Assembly (NCBI GenBank): GCA_017431185.1
Contig: JAFRLP010000208.1
Span: 1-16,864 of the forward strand
Reading direction: 5' to 3'
Length of the DNA: 16,864 nucleotides
DNA from: Victivallales bacterium
Lineage (GTDB): Bacteria > Verrucomicrobiota > Lentisphaeria > Oligosphaerales > Oligosphaeraceae
This document shows positions 7,262 through 14,780 of the stretch, in pieces. The position numbers and the translations under genes are program-made. Below the pieces are notes generated by a model, which made no database searches, had not been told where the DNA came from, and saw nothing but the letters and a program-made list of their open reading frames with translations. Positions within the stretch are counted from its first letter, which is position 1; each line of letters opens with the position of its first letter.

Positions 7262-8134
7262 GTGCATTTGAGCGTATCACCCCTGTCCATGTTTGCGCCA
7301 TCGGGACAATTGAATCTGCGACGCCTGCTGATTTCAGCGGTCGTGGTATGCCTTGTTGTCCTGGGGAGCAGCCGTCTGGGGCGCCGTTTGGCAGGCGCCT
7401 GCCTGAGGCCCTTTGTCGGTGCCGAGAGGACGGTGGGTGTCTTTTGCCGCGAACTGTGGTATCGTCTGTTTCCCAATCAGGAAAAAGCACGTCAGCTTCT
7501 GGAGGCGGAGACGCGGTGGCGTGACTCCCAGGTGCGTCTGGCGCGTGTCGAGGAACTGCTGGAGGAGAACCGTCAACTGCGAAATATGCTTGAGGTCAGC
7601 AGTCCCCCTGGCTGGCGCTCTTTGGCGGCAGAGGTCATCTCCCGCGACCCCGCCATCTGGAACTGGGAGTGGCTGGTCGCCAGCGGCACTGACCAGGGAG
7701 TGCAGTTGGGGGCGGCTGTTCTGGTGGGGGCCAGTGTGGCTGGCCGCGTCACGGAGGTTTTTCAGACCACCGCCAGAATCTCCACCCTGCTTTCGCCGGA
7801 CTGTCGCATTGGTGGCCTGGTTGTTGGTCAGGATGGCACATCCTACCCCGGAGTCTGCAGGGGAGTCTCCCCGCCGTTGGGGGACGTCTATCTCGTCGAA
7901 GTCGATTTTCTGCCCAAGACCGCCCTGATTCAGGCGGGGGATGCCGTCATCACCTCCGGTTTGGGCAAGGCTGTCCCGGCGGGACTGCCGATAGGGGTGC
8001 TGGCTGCTGACCAGAACGGCCGCTGTCCACTCCTGGTGGACGACGCCCGCGCAAAGTCACTCCTGCAACCCTACGCCGCTTTTCATTCTGTTAGATTTGT
8101 CACCATTCTAATCCAAGGAGAACAAAAACCATGA
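7262..8134 (+). CDS. mreC: Cell-shape protein MreC
   Basis: MreC organises the elongation machinery on the periplasmic side of the inner membrane, linking the MreB cytoskeleton to peptidoglycan synthases. The product has 290 residues, with one membrane segment at about 20-37, a coiled coil at about 75-112 (KARQLLEAETRW to EENRQLRNML), then the beta-rich MreC core: AEVISRDPAIWNWEWLV, DQGVQLGAAVL, GRVTEVFQ and a near-C-terminal VITSGLGKAVPAGLPIGVL. The start is uncertain: GTG at 7262 or ATG at 7289 (281 residues); neither has a clear ribosome site. The gene overlaps the following kinase by 4 bp. No mreB or mreD is adjacent, unlike the classical mreBCD operon, although one could lie outside the window. 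Confidence 0.88.
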   Translation: MHLSVSPLSMFAPSGQLNLRRLLISAVVVCLVVLGSSRLGRRLAGACLRPFVGAERTVGVFCRELWYRLFPNQEKARQLLEAETRWRDSQVRLARVEELLEENRQLRNMLEVSSPPGWRSLAAEVISRDPAIWNWEWLVASGTDQGVQLGAAVLVGASVAGRVTEVFQTTARISTLLSPDCRIGGLVVGQDGTSYPGVCRGVSPPLGDVYLVEVDFLPKTALIQAGDAVITSGLGKAVPAGLPIGVLAADQNGRCPLLVDDARAKSLLQPYAAFHSVRFVTILIQGEQKP

Positions 8135-9258
8135 AAACTGCTGTTGTCGCTGGTCACATCTGCCTGGACGTGATTCCGGGTTTTGAGCATCACGTGGATC
8201 TGGTGCCTGGAAGGCTGCTGGAGTGCGGGGCTCCGACGCTGGCCACTGGCGGAGCCGTCTCCAACACGGGCATGACCATGCATCTGCTGGGGGCTCCTGT
8301 CACGTTGATGGGCAAGGTCGGGAATGACCAGTTTGGCGATACCGTCCGGCAGGTGGTGGCGCGGCGCGCCCCTGGACTGGAACGCGGAATGACGGTTGCG
8401 CCTGGGGCCATCACCTCCTACACCGTGGTGGTGAACATCCCTGGCATTGACCGCATTTTCCTGCATTGCCCAGGCGCGAACGCGGACTTCACCTCGCGGG
8501 ATGTGGATTGGAGCCTGGCCTCCCAGAGCGACCTGTTCCATTTTGGCTACCCCTGCTTCATGAAGGCCACCTACGACAACGAAGGAGCCGAACTCAAGGC
8601 GATGTACCGCAAGGCCAAGGAGGCGGGAATGACCACCTCCATGGACCCGGGCATGCCCGACCCCAATGGCCCCGCCGGCAAAGTCGATTGGAAGAGACTT
8701 CTCTCGGAAGTTCTCCCCGACACCGATTTGTTCCTTCCCTCGGCGGACGAATTGCTCTACATGCTCCGCCCCGACAAATTTGGCGAGGGCGATAATCTTT
8801 CCGTGGAGGAACTGCACTCCCTGGGCGATGAGATGATTGCGATGGGGGCGGCTGTGGCAACTGTCAAGCTGGGCAGCCGCGGCATGTACGTCCGCTCCGC
8901 GTCCGCCGGGCGGATTGCTGCAATGGGAAAGGCACGGCCTGATGATGTGGAGGCCTGGGCCGACCGCGAATTCATCTTCCCCGTGTTCCGTCCGACCGAG
9001 TTCAAGGGTGCGACGGGAGCCGGCGATTCTGCGATTGGGGCGTTCCTGGTCTCGTTGCTGCGGGGACTGCCGCTGCGTGAGGCTGGGCTGATGGCCGCCG
9101 CAGTCGGCGCCTCCAACGTGGAGGCGCCTGACTCCCTCTCCGGCATTCGCTCGTGGGAGGAGACCACGGCGCGCGTGGCGGCTGGCTGGACACGCACGCA
9201 TCTGGAACTCGTCGAACCAGGCTGGTCCCTCGGCGACGACGGCGTGTGGCAACACTGA
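8131..9258 (+). CDS. PfkB-family sugar kinase
   Basis: The product has 375 residues and is a ribokinase-type (PfkB) kinase that transfers phosphate from ATP to a sugar or nucleoside. The N-terminal substrate region has ATGGAVSNTG at 38-47 and GKVGNDQFGD at 61-70. The C-terminal signature GATGAGDSAIGAF includes GAGD at 296-299, with D299 as the expected catalytic base. It is longer than many family members because of an extra segment at about 213-285. AAGGAG at 8115-8120 is a good ribosome site, and the ATGA overlap with mreC suggests translational coupling. A role in envelope sugar supply would fit the cluster but is only inferred. The substrate cannot be assigned: ribose, fructose, adenosine and others are all possible within the family. 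Confidence 0.88.
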   Translation: MKTAVVAGHICLDVIPGFEHHVDLVPGRLLECGAPTLATGGAVSNTGMTMHLLGAPVTLMGKVGNDQFGDTVRQVVARRAPGLERGMTVAPGAITSYTVVVNIPGIDRIFLHCPGANADFTSRDVDWSLASQSDLFHFGYPCFMKATYDNEGAELKAMYRKAKEAGMTTSMDPGMPDPNGPAGKVDWKRLLSEVLPDTDLFLPSADELLYMLRPDKFGEGDNLSVEELHSLGDEMIAMGAAVATVKLGSRGMYVRSASAGRIAAMGKARPDDVEAWADREFIFPVFRPTEFKGATGAGDSAIGAFLVSLLRGLPLREAGLMAAAVGASNVEAPDSLSGIRSWEETTARVAAGWTRTHLELVEPGWSLGDDGVWQH

Positions 9259-9273
9259 TTCGCCAGGGTGTTC

Positions 9274-9675
9274 TCAAACCACCCATTGCACGGCCAGCGC
9301 GGTCAGCCAGGCTATCGCGTTGGCCGTGATGGCGCAGGCGACTGCTGCGCTGCCCAGGTCTTTGGCGCGTCCCGCCAATTCGTGATAACCAGGTGAGACC
9401 AAATCGACAATGGCCTCGATGGCGGTGTTGAGCAGCTCCGTGGCCAGCAGACCCAGCCAGCAGACGGTGAGCAGGGCGGAGGTCAGGGCGGGGAAGGGGA
9501 GCAGCCAGGCCAGCGGCACCAGAATGCTCCCGCCGGCCAACTCCTGGCGGAATGCGGATTCTCCGCAGGCCGCCTTCAGTCCTCGCCAGGTATAGCGGGT
9601 GGCGCGAAGCAGATGCGCCAGGCCTGTTGCCGGCGCGGGTTTGCCGCTCGCTGGATTGGTGGAATGCTTGTTCAC
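9274..9675 (-). CDS. dgkA: Diacylglycerol kinase DgkA
   Basis: DgkA is a small inner-membrane kinase that recycles diacylglycerol to phosphatidic acid. The product has 133 residues, with three hydrophobic segments at about 49-67, 68-90 and 107-131. Conserved motifs are GESAFRQEL (38-46), [13 protein letters not shown] (80-92) and [15 protein letters not shown] (98-112). E80 and E87 correspond to the two functional glutamates of E. coli DgkA and keep the same spacing. About 20 extra polar residues sit at the N-terminus. The start is GTG, overlapping the hisC stop by 4 bp (GTGA), so translation is probably coupled. Its stop lies 15 bp from that of the convergent sugar kinase, with no evident terminator between them. 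Pairing with hisC is not a functional link I recognise. Confidence 0.93.
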   Translation of the reverse strand: MNKHSTNPASGKPAPATGLAHLLRATRYTWRGLKAACGESAFRQELAGGSILVPLAWLLPFPALTSALLTVCWLGLLATELLNTAIEAIVDLVSPGYHELAGRAKDLGSAAVACAITANAIAWLTALAVQWVV

Positions 9676-10718
9676 CTGTCCAACTCCAGGAACGTGGCCA
9701 GGAATCCCTCCATATCCTCGCGGGCTCCGATGGTGATGCGGAGATACTGGTCAACGCGCGGCAGGGCGAAATACCGCACCAGGTAGCGCCTCTGTTTCAG
9801 GGCCGCGAATAGTTGCGCGGCTGGCGTGGCGGGCTTGACAAACAGGAAATTGGTGGCGGAGGGGAGCACCTGGCAGCCGTGGTTGCGCAGTTCCTCGGTC
9901 AGCCAATCCCGCGTGGCACGTATCTTCGTCACATTCTCCTGCATGTACTGCTGGTCTTCCAGGGCGGCTGTCGCCAGGGTCTGCGCAATCATATCGACAT
10001 TGTACGAGTCCTTCACCTTGTTCATCTCCAGAATCAGTGACTCGTTGGCGCAGGCGAGCCCTAGCCGAAGGCCGGCCAGGGAGTAGCTTTTGGAGAGAGT
10101 GCGTGAAACCACCACGTTGGGATATTGGTCAACCAGCGCCATGCAGTTCTCTCCTGCAAAGTCCACGTATGCCTCGTCAATCCAGACCACGCCTGAATAC
10201 TCTCGGCAAAGGCGGTGGACGGTCGCCAGCGGAGTCAGGTTGCCCGTCGGCGCATTGGGGCGGGCGAAGATGAACAATGGCGCGTCGCCGGCGAGTTCGG
10301 CGGCGTTCTCGGGCAATTCAAAGGCCTCCGTCAGCGGAACGGGACGGCGCTTCGCCCCCTGCAAGTCCGCCAGCACGGGGTAGAGCGAATAGCTTGGCTC
10401 CGCGTATGCCAGAGCCTGACCCTGGTCAACGAAGGTGCGGAGGGCGATGGTCAGCAAATCGTCCGACCCATTGCCCGCAAGGATTTGGGAGGGGTTGAGA
10501 CCGTAGATGCGGGCCGCCGTCTCGCGCAGGCGGGTACACACGGGGTCGGAGTAGAGCCGCAGCCGTTGCGCGTCGAAATCGGCCAGGGCCTTCAGCACCT
10601 TCGGTGATGGCGGATAGGGGTTTTCATTGGTGTTGAGTTTGACCAGCGGTTTGCCCTGCGGCTGTTCGCCTGGCACATAACCGGCAATTTCGGAAATCGT
10701 TTTGCGCGCATAATTCAT
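9672..10718 (-). CDS. hisC: Histidinol-phosphate aminotransferase HisC
   Basis: HisC is a PLP enzyme that converts imidazole acetol phosphate to histidinol phosphate in histidine synthesis. The product has 348 residues, a normal length. Motifs in order: [12 protein letters not shown] (28-39), AGNGSDDLL (81-89), RPNAPTGN (153-160; the family usually reads NPNNPTG), DEAY (181-184), and [16 protein letters not shown] with K210 as the PLP lysine. The ATG at 10718 is preferred because AGGAG lies 9 bases upstream; a TTG further upstream would start before that ribosome site. It overlaps dgkA at its 3' end. A probable promoter is at 10921-10948 on the minus strand, implying a leader of nearly 200 bases that includes a repeat-bounded structure. 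Family members can also act in aromatic amino-acid transamination, so hisC is likely rather than certain. Confidence 0.9.
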   Translation of the reverse strand: MNYARKTISEIAGYVPGEQPQGKPLVKLNTNENPYPPSPKVLKALADFDAQRLRLYSDPVCTRLRETAARIYGLNPSQILAGNGSDDLLTIALRTFVDQGQALAYAEPSYSLYPVLADLQGAKRRPVPLTEAFELPENAAELAGDAPLFIFARPNAPTGNLTPLATVHRLCREYSGVVWIDEAYVDFAGENCMALVDQYPNVVVSRTLSKSYSLAGLRLGLACANESLILEMNKVKDSYNVDMIAQTLATAALEDQQYMQENVTKIRATRDWLTEELRNHGCQVLPSATNFLFVKPATPAAQLFAALKQRRYLVRYFALPRVDQYLRITIGAREDMEGFLATFLELDR

Positions 10719-10727
10719 GGTGGCTTT

Positions 10728-10732
10728 CTCCT
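10728..10732 (-). promoter_or_regulatory. Ribosome-binding site fixing the hisC start
   Basis: AGGAG on the minus strand is 9 bases upstream of the ATG at 10718. It argues for that ATG and against the longer TTG-started reading frame, whose start codon lies upstream of this site. Confidence 0.75.
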
Positions 10733-10739
10733 GCAATGA

Positions 10740-10904
10740 GCGAAGATTCGTAACGATTCAGAACCCCCACCTTGTTTTGACGTGCGTAGCCTCGGATTTG
10801 CCACAAGTGTACGACGTGCCAAGCGTGAGACCCCAACCTGCCCGCGTGGCCTTTAGGCCTCGCGGATTGAAATTGCCTGGGGGTCTGAATAGATGCGAAG
10901 ATTC
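10740..10904. mobile_element. Repeat-bounded intergenic element in the hisC leader
   Basis: A 10-bp perfect direct repeat, GCGAAGATTC (10740-10749 and 10895-10904), flanks a pair of inverted repeats: 10756-10769 pairs with 10878-10890 with a single one-base bulge. Inside is a GC-rich hairpin with a 10-bp stem, one mismatch and a 4-base loop (10842-10851 with 10856-10865). Direct repeats outside inverted repeats suggest a small inserted element with a target-site duplication, unrelated in sequence to the one at 1835-1967. The alternative is a structured RNA leader of hisC. The rest of this 364-bp gap (10905-11082) shows a candidate hisC promoter and no clear proA promoter. Confidence 0.45.
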
Positions 10905-10920
10905 TTCTTGATGACTGCAA

Positions 10921-10948
10921 TAATATAAGGCGAAAAAGTCCGACGGCA
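10921..10948 (-). promoter_or_regulatory. Candidate promoter for hisC-dgkA
   Basis: On the minus strand TTGCCG (10948-10943) and TATATT (10926-10921) are 16 bp apart, a good sigma-70-like spacing. Transcription from here would run through the repeat-bounded structure at 10740-10904 before reaching hisC. This is a pattern match only. Confidence 0.4.
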
Positions 10949-11082
10949 ACTGCATTGGGGCAAACTACTTGACGGAAGCCGCCTTGCTTTTCCCCTGCAT
11001 GGCATTACAGTATTTTCCAGCAGGTTGCTTTGACGGTTGACGCCAGAGCCAAATCTTTCTCCTAAATCCTTTCTGAATATTC

Positions 11083-12378
11083 ATGTGCAAAGATGTTGTG
11101 ACAATGGGACGGGACGCCAAGGCCGCCGCCCTGAAAATGGCCTCCCTGGGTCTTGCGGTGCGCAATGCGGCCCTTGCGTCGGTTGCGCAGGAACTGGAGC
11201 GTCGCGCCGGTGAAATCATCGCCGCGAATCAGGCTGATTTGGCCGCAGCCACCTCCCTGCCGGCGCCTTTGCAGAAGCGCCTGCGCTTTGACGGCGCGAA
11301 ATTGCAGGAGACGCTGGCTGGACTGCGTAGTCTTCAGACCCTGCCCGACCCGCTTGGCGTCACGCAACGCGCCACGGAATTGGACAAGGGGTTGGAACTG
11401 TATCGCGTGAGTTGTCCCATTGGAGTCATCGGGGTCATTTTCGAGGCGCGCCCAGACGCCTTGGTGCAAATCTCCTCCCTCTGCCTCAAAAGCGGCAACG
11501 CCGTGCTGCTCAAAGGCGGGCGAGAGGCCGCCAACACGAACCGCATTCTGGCGGAGATTGTCCACAATGCCGCAGTTTCCGCCGGCCTGCCTTCTGGATG
11601 GCTGCAACTGCTCGTCTCGCGGGAGGACGTGACCAAAATGCTCCAGTTGGACGACTGCCTTGACCTCATCATCCCCCGAGGCTCCAACGCCTTTGTGCGC
11701 TACATCATGGACAACACGCGAATCCCTGTCATGGGACATGCGGACGGGATTTGCCATGTCTATGTCGATGACGCGGCTGAAGTGGCGATGGGCGTCCGCC
11801 TGGTGGTTGACTCCAAGACGCAGTACGTGTCGGTGTGCAATGCGGCGGAGCATCTGCTGGTGCATCGGGATGCCGCGCCGGCGTTCTTGCCTGCTGTGGT
11901 GGAGGCGTTGCGCGCCAAGGGCGTCAGGGTCATTGGCTGCCCCGCTGCCCGCCGCATTGCGGATATGGAGGAGGCCGCGGACGATGAGTGGGACAAGGAG
12001 TACCTGGACTACGTGCTCTCCATCAAGGTCGTTGACTCCCTGGATGAGGCGGTGGCGCACATCAATGCCCATGGCTCTGGACATACCGACATGATTGTCA
12101 CGTCGGCGCGTGACCATGCCGCTCGTTTCTTCGCCACCGTCGATTCCGCCGATGTGTTCTGGAACTGCTCCACCCGCTTTGCGGACGGGTATCGCTTCGG
12201 CCTGGGTGCGGAAGTCGGCATCTCCACTGGCAAGCTTCATGCCCGAGGTCCCGTGGGGCTGGAGGGGCTTTGCTCCACGAAATACCTGTTGTGCGGAAGC
12301 GGCCAGGCGGTCGCCGACTATGCCGAGGGGCGTAGGCAGTTCACTCACCAGCCTTTGAACAAGCCCTTTGTCATGTGA
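11083..12378 (+). CDS. proA: Glutamate-5-semialdehyde dehydrogenase (gamma-glutamyl phosphate reductase) ProA
   Basis: ProA reduces gamma-glutamyl phosphate with NADPH to glutamate semialdehyde, the second step of proline synthesis. The product has 431 residues, slightly longer than the 417 of E. coli. Motifs include GVIGVIFEARPDAL (114-127), LKSGNAVLLKGGREA (135-149), the catalytic cysteine C252 in VSVCNAAEHLLVH, and the C-terminal signature FADGYRFGLGAEVGIS followed by TGKLHARGPVGLEGL. ATG 11083 is used; ATG 11104 would remove seven residues, and neither has a recognisable ribosome site. No proB is adjacent. The gene is divergent from hisC, and a TIM-barrel isomerase-like gene follows after 18 bp, probably in the same transcript. 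Confidence 0.95.
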   Translation: MCKDVVTMGRDAKAAALKMASLGLAVRNAALASVAQELERRAGEIIAANQADLAAATSLPAPLQKRLRFDGAKLQETLAGLRSLQTLPDPLGVTQRATELDKGLELYRVSCPIGVIGVIFEARPDALVQISSLCLKSGNAVLLKGGREAANTNRILAEIVHNAAVSAGLPSGWLQLLVSREDVTKMLQLDDCLDLIIPRGSNAFVRYIMDNTRIPVMGHADGICHVYVDDAAEVAMGVRLVVDSKTQYVSVCNAAEHLLVHRDAAPAFLPAVVEALRAKGVRVIGCPAARRIADMEEAADDEWDKEYLDYVLSIKVVDSLDEAVAHINAHGSGHTDMIVTSARDHAARFFATVDSADVFWNCSTRFADGYRFGLGAEVGISTGKLHARGPVGLEGLCSTKYLLCGSGQAVADYAEGRRQFTHQPLNKPFVM

Positions 12379-12396
12379 TTTTTAAGGAACCGAACA

Positions 12397-13251
12397 ATGA
12401 GAATCGGAACGGAAGACAATCCATACCTGAAGCGGTACGGTTTTGAAAAGGGTTTTCGGAGAATCGCCGAACTGGGATTTGACTGCGTGGATTACCAGGC
12501 GCTTTCCTATACGGACAAACCGCTTTTCCAATTGGATGACGGCGATTTCGAACGCGAACTCAAGCGCCAGCGCACGTTCATCGAGTCCCTGGGGCTGACG
12601 GTCAGCCAGACGCATGGCCCCTGGCGTTTCCCCCCATGCGACCTCACCCCCGAAGACCGTGCCGAACGCTTCGAGAAAATGTCCCGCGCCATTGTGGGGA
12701 CCGCGCTGCTCGGCTGCCAGGATTTCGTCATTCACCCCATCATGCCCTTTGGCCTTGACGAGGGAATGCATGCCAGCGAAATGTGGGAGATGAACGTGGA
12801 ATTCCTGGGAAGGCTTGCGGAGGTGGGGCGCCGGAACGGGGTCTATGTCGATGTGGAGAATCTGCCCATGCGACTACTCTCCACCTCCTCCCCAGAGGCC
12901 ACGCTGCGCCTGGTCAAGATGATAGACCACCCTTGGTGCAAGGTCTGCCTGGACACGGGGCACAGCCTGGTGATGGGCGTGCAGCCTGGCGTTGCGGTGC
13001 GGCAAATCGGCAAAGAGTTCCTGCGCACCCTTCATGTCCACGACAACAACTGGGAAGGCGACTTCCACTGGCTCCCCTATACTGGCAAAGCGGACTGGGA
13101 CGCCTTCTCCCATGCCTTGCGGGACATTGGATTCACGGGAGTGATGTCCCTGGAGACGGGCATTCCCGCCCAAATTCCCGAGGAACTCGCCCCCCTTCAG
13201 CAGCAGTCCCTGGTGCAGATGGCAAGGCGCCTGGCACGGGAGGCGACTTGA
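12397..13251 (+). CDS. Sugar-phosphate isomerase/epimerase-like TIM-barrel protein
   Basis: The product has 284 residues with the AP-endonuclease-2/xylose-isomerase-like TIM-barrel fold used by many sugar isomerases and epimerases, often with a divalent metal. Likely metal and catalytic positions are E154 in VDVENLP, D186 and H189 in CLDTGHSLVMG, H213/H215 in TLHVHDN, H224 in GDFHWLPYTG, and E253 in SLETG. The QTHGPW segment near residue 71 is also typical. No signal peptide is present, so it is cytoplasmic. AAGGA at 12384-12388 is a good ribosome site for the ATG. It follows proA by 18 bp, yet a link to proline synthesis is not evident. Such genes are very abundant in Lentisphaerota and Planctomycetota genomes. 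The exact substrate cannot be named. Confidence 0.85.
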   Translation: MRIGTEDNPYLKRYGFEKGFRRIAELGFDCVDYQALSYTDKPLFQLDDGDFERELKRQRTFIESLGLTVSQTHGPWRFPPCDLTPEDRAERFEKMSRAIVGTALLGCQDFVIHPIMPFGLDEGMHASEMWEMNVEFLGRLAEVGRRNGVYVDVENLPMRLLSTSSPEATLRLVKMIDHPWCKVCLDTGHSLVMGVQPGVAVRQIGKEFLRTLHVHDNNWEGDFHWLPYTGKADWDAFSHALRDIGFTGVMSLETGIPAQIPEELAPLQQQSLVQMARRLAREAT

Positions 13252-13304
13252 GGCAATGCCTCGGCCAGTCAAGAGACGCCCCTGAAGTCAAGTGAAGACG
13301 GCGG

Positions 13305-13560
13305 GTTTGGCAGACCGCTCTCCGCTGTCGGCGATATTGGCCAGAAGCCGTATTGACCGCGCGGAGCGCGGCCTGCCAGACCGCCCCATGAAACCAAGCA
13401 CGGGGCGGGTTTGGCAGACCGCCCCATGAAACCAGGCACGGGGCTGGTGGTTTGGCAGACCGCCCCATGAAACCAAGCACGCGGGGGGCGGATTTGGCAG
13501 ACCGCCTCATGAAACCAAGCACGGGGCTGGTGGTTTGGCAGACCGCGCTCCGCGCGGTCA
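13305..13560 (+). repeat. 41-42 bp tandem array bracketed by inverted hairpins
   Basis: Four core units begin at 13374 (slightly shorter), 13410, 13451 and 13493, with a partial unit at 13534. Each reads TTTGGCAGACCGCCCCATGA and continues AACCAAGCACG, then a variable G-rich end. The array is bracketed by a 29-bp inverted repeat matching at 27 positions (13354-13382 against 13532-13560), whose right arm contains a perfect 8-bp hairpin (13541-13559). A further unit-like start lies at 13305-13318. The left part matches 1871-1945 in inverse orientation. The 424-bp gap 13252-13675 otherwise holds a T-run at 13572-13581 and a candidate promoter; no real gene was found in it. Confidence 0.85.
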
Positions 13561-13581
13561 CATTCATTCGCTTTTTTTTTT
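13541..13581 (+). terminator. Possible intrinsic terminator at the array's right end
   Basis: A perfect 8-bp GC-rich stem with a 3-base loop (GACCGCGC-TCC-GCGCGGTC, 13541-13559) is followed 12 bases later by a run of ten T (13572-13581). The distance is longer than in a standard intrinsic terminator, so efficiency is doubtful. It would separate the proA transcript from the regulator downstream. Confidence 0.3.
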
Positions 13582-13590
13582 CCAACCCAC

Positions 13591-13618
13591 TTGATTTTTG
13601 TGGAATGCATGATATTGT
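13591..13618 (+). promoter_or_regulatory. Candidate promoter for the GntR-family regulator gene
   Basis: TTGATT (13591-13596) and TATTGT (13613-13618) are separated by 16 bp, and the region to 13675 is markedly AT-rich compared with its surroundings. The start of the regulator gene is about 58 bp beyond. It is a pattern match without experimental support. Confidence 0.45.
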
Positions 13619-13675
13619 ATTTCCGAAAAGTGATATAAATCAGTCAGATTTTTTCGAGGAAAAAATGTTTAGAAG

Positions 13676-14770
13676 ATGGTTAAATCGTTTAGAATAAGGG
13701 AGTTACTCAAGTCAGAAATTCTTGGCGACCGATTGAAGCATGGGGAGCAGCTTCCTCCGTTGCGGCAATTGGCGACACAGTATGGTGTGAGTTACCTGAC
13801 GGTGAGTCGCGCCTTGGAGCAGCTGGAGCAGGAGAGACTGATTATCCGCGTACAGGGACGTGGCTGCTTTGTAAACCATGGGCCAGGCCAATCGCCGTCC
13901 GTCCGTCGTCGTGTTCTGTTGATATACCACGGAAGGGATGCCATTACGCCGTTGTTCATAGACAGGCTCCTTCAATTCTTCAGTTCGAACCATGATGACG
14001 TCACACTTCTCGAAATGTCCGTCCTGGATGGACTGCCGTCTGAGGCAAGCAGCCGTCGTCTGAAGGAGTACCTGAATCTTCAGGCGGACATACTCATGGC
14101 GGATGGCTCGTATGCCCTTCCGTTCAAGGAGATAGACAAGCATCGCCACAACTTCGGGAAAATCATCTTTTTCAATCGGTACGAAAGTGACTTGGAACTT
14201 CTGAATGTCTCCCGCCTCCAGTATGATTATCTTGAGGCAGGAAGCCTGGTGGCTCGTGCCTTTTTGGAGAACGGGAGAAGAAGAATTGTCTATCTTGCGC
14301 CAGACTCCAGCGTGAGGCATCTTTTTCCACCGTATGGCCCCGAGGTCACCTACCACTGTCAGATGCGCAATGGCATGGCCAAGGTTTTCGAGACAGTTCC
14401 CCTGGCCCGCATGAAAAACCTGGTTGTGACGCCTGTCAACCTGGAGAGACGCGTTCTCCATCTCCTGAAGGAGTTTCGGCCTGATGCGTTTTTCGCCTTT
14501 CACGATTTTTGCGCAGTCAAACTCATGAATATCCTGTCATCCCATGGGGTAAAGGTTGGACGTCAGGTTGACGTGGTTGGCTGCTTCGACACCGATGTCG
14601 GCAAGAAATGGGTCACACCAGACTTGAGCACCATAAGTTTCCCCCCTGACATAATGCTTGACGGCCTGACCAGGATTCTTGCCGACAAGGATGGAATCCT
14701 CCAGACTTTCATTCCGCCGCAGTTTGTCAGGCGGGCATCCATGCGAAAGAGAAAAAACAGTCAAACATGA
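13676..14770 (+). CDS. GntR-type regulator with LacI-like ligand-sensing domain
   Basis: The product has 364 residues. Residues 1-67 are a winged helix-turn-helix of the GntR type: [20 protein letters not shown], then [14 protein letters not shown] and RVQGRGCFV. From about residue 76 to 345 is a periplasmic-binding-protein-like sensor as in LacI/GalR repressors ([11 protein letters not shown], then [38 protein letters not shown] and VDVVGCFDT). Such hybrids normally bind a sugar or related ligand and control nearby genes. A GAGGA at 13656-13660 is better spaced for a preceding 10-codon frame at 13665 than for this ATG. A pseudopilin-like gene follows after 10 bp and a CBM9-like exported protein after that, so these are its likely targets. 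The ligand is unknown. Confidence 0.88.
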   Translation: MVKSFRIRELLKSEILGDRLKHGEQLPPLRQLATQYGVSYLTVSRALEQLEQERLIIRVQGRGCFVNHGPGQSPSVRRRVLLIYHGRDAITPLFIDRLLQFFSSNHDDVTLLEMSVLDGLPSEASSRRLKEYLNLQADILMADGSYALPFKEIDKHRHNFGKIIFFNRYESDLELLNVSRLQYDYLEAGSLVARAFLENGRRRIVYLAPDSSVRHLFPPYGPEVTYHCQMRNGMAKVFETVPLARMKNLVVTPVNLERRVLHLLKEFRPDAFFAFHDFCAVKLMNILSSHGVKVGRQVDVVGCFDTDVGKKWVTPDLSTISFPPDIMLDGLTRILADKDGILQTFIPPQFVRRASMRKRKNSQT

Positions 14771-14780
14771 GGAGCCAAAC

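Noticed and set aside
10719..10736. Longer hisC product starting at TTG 10736
   Set aside because: The AGGAG ribosome site lies downstream of that TTG and is correctly spaced for ATG 10718.
11062..12348. 428-codon frame antisense to proA
   Set aside because: The ProA motifs on the plus strand are unambiguous; the antisense product is a compositional shadow.
13374..13560. CRISPR-like array
   Set aside because: Almost the entire 41-42 bp unit is conserved, with only a short variable G-rich end, so there are no unique spacers. No cas gene is nearby.
13133..13610. Minus-strand reading frames across the array that would encode repetitive proteins
   Set aside because: They arise from the tandem DNA repeat, exist in several frames at once, and have no ribosome site or recognisable domain.
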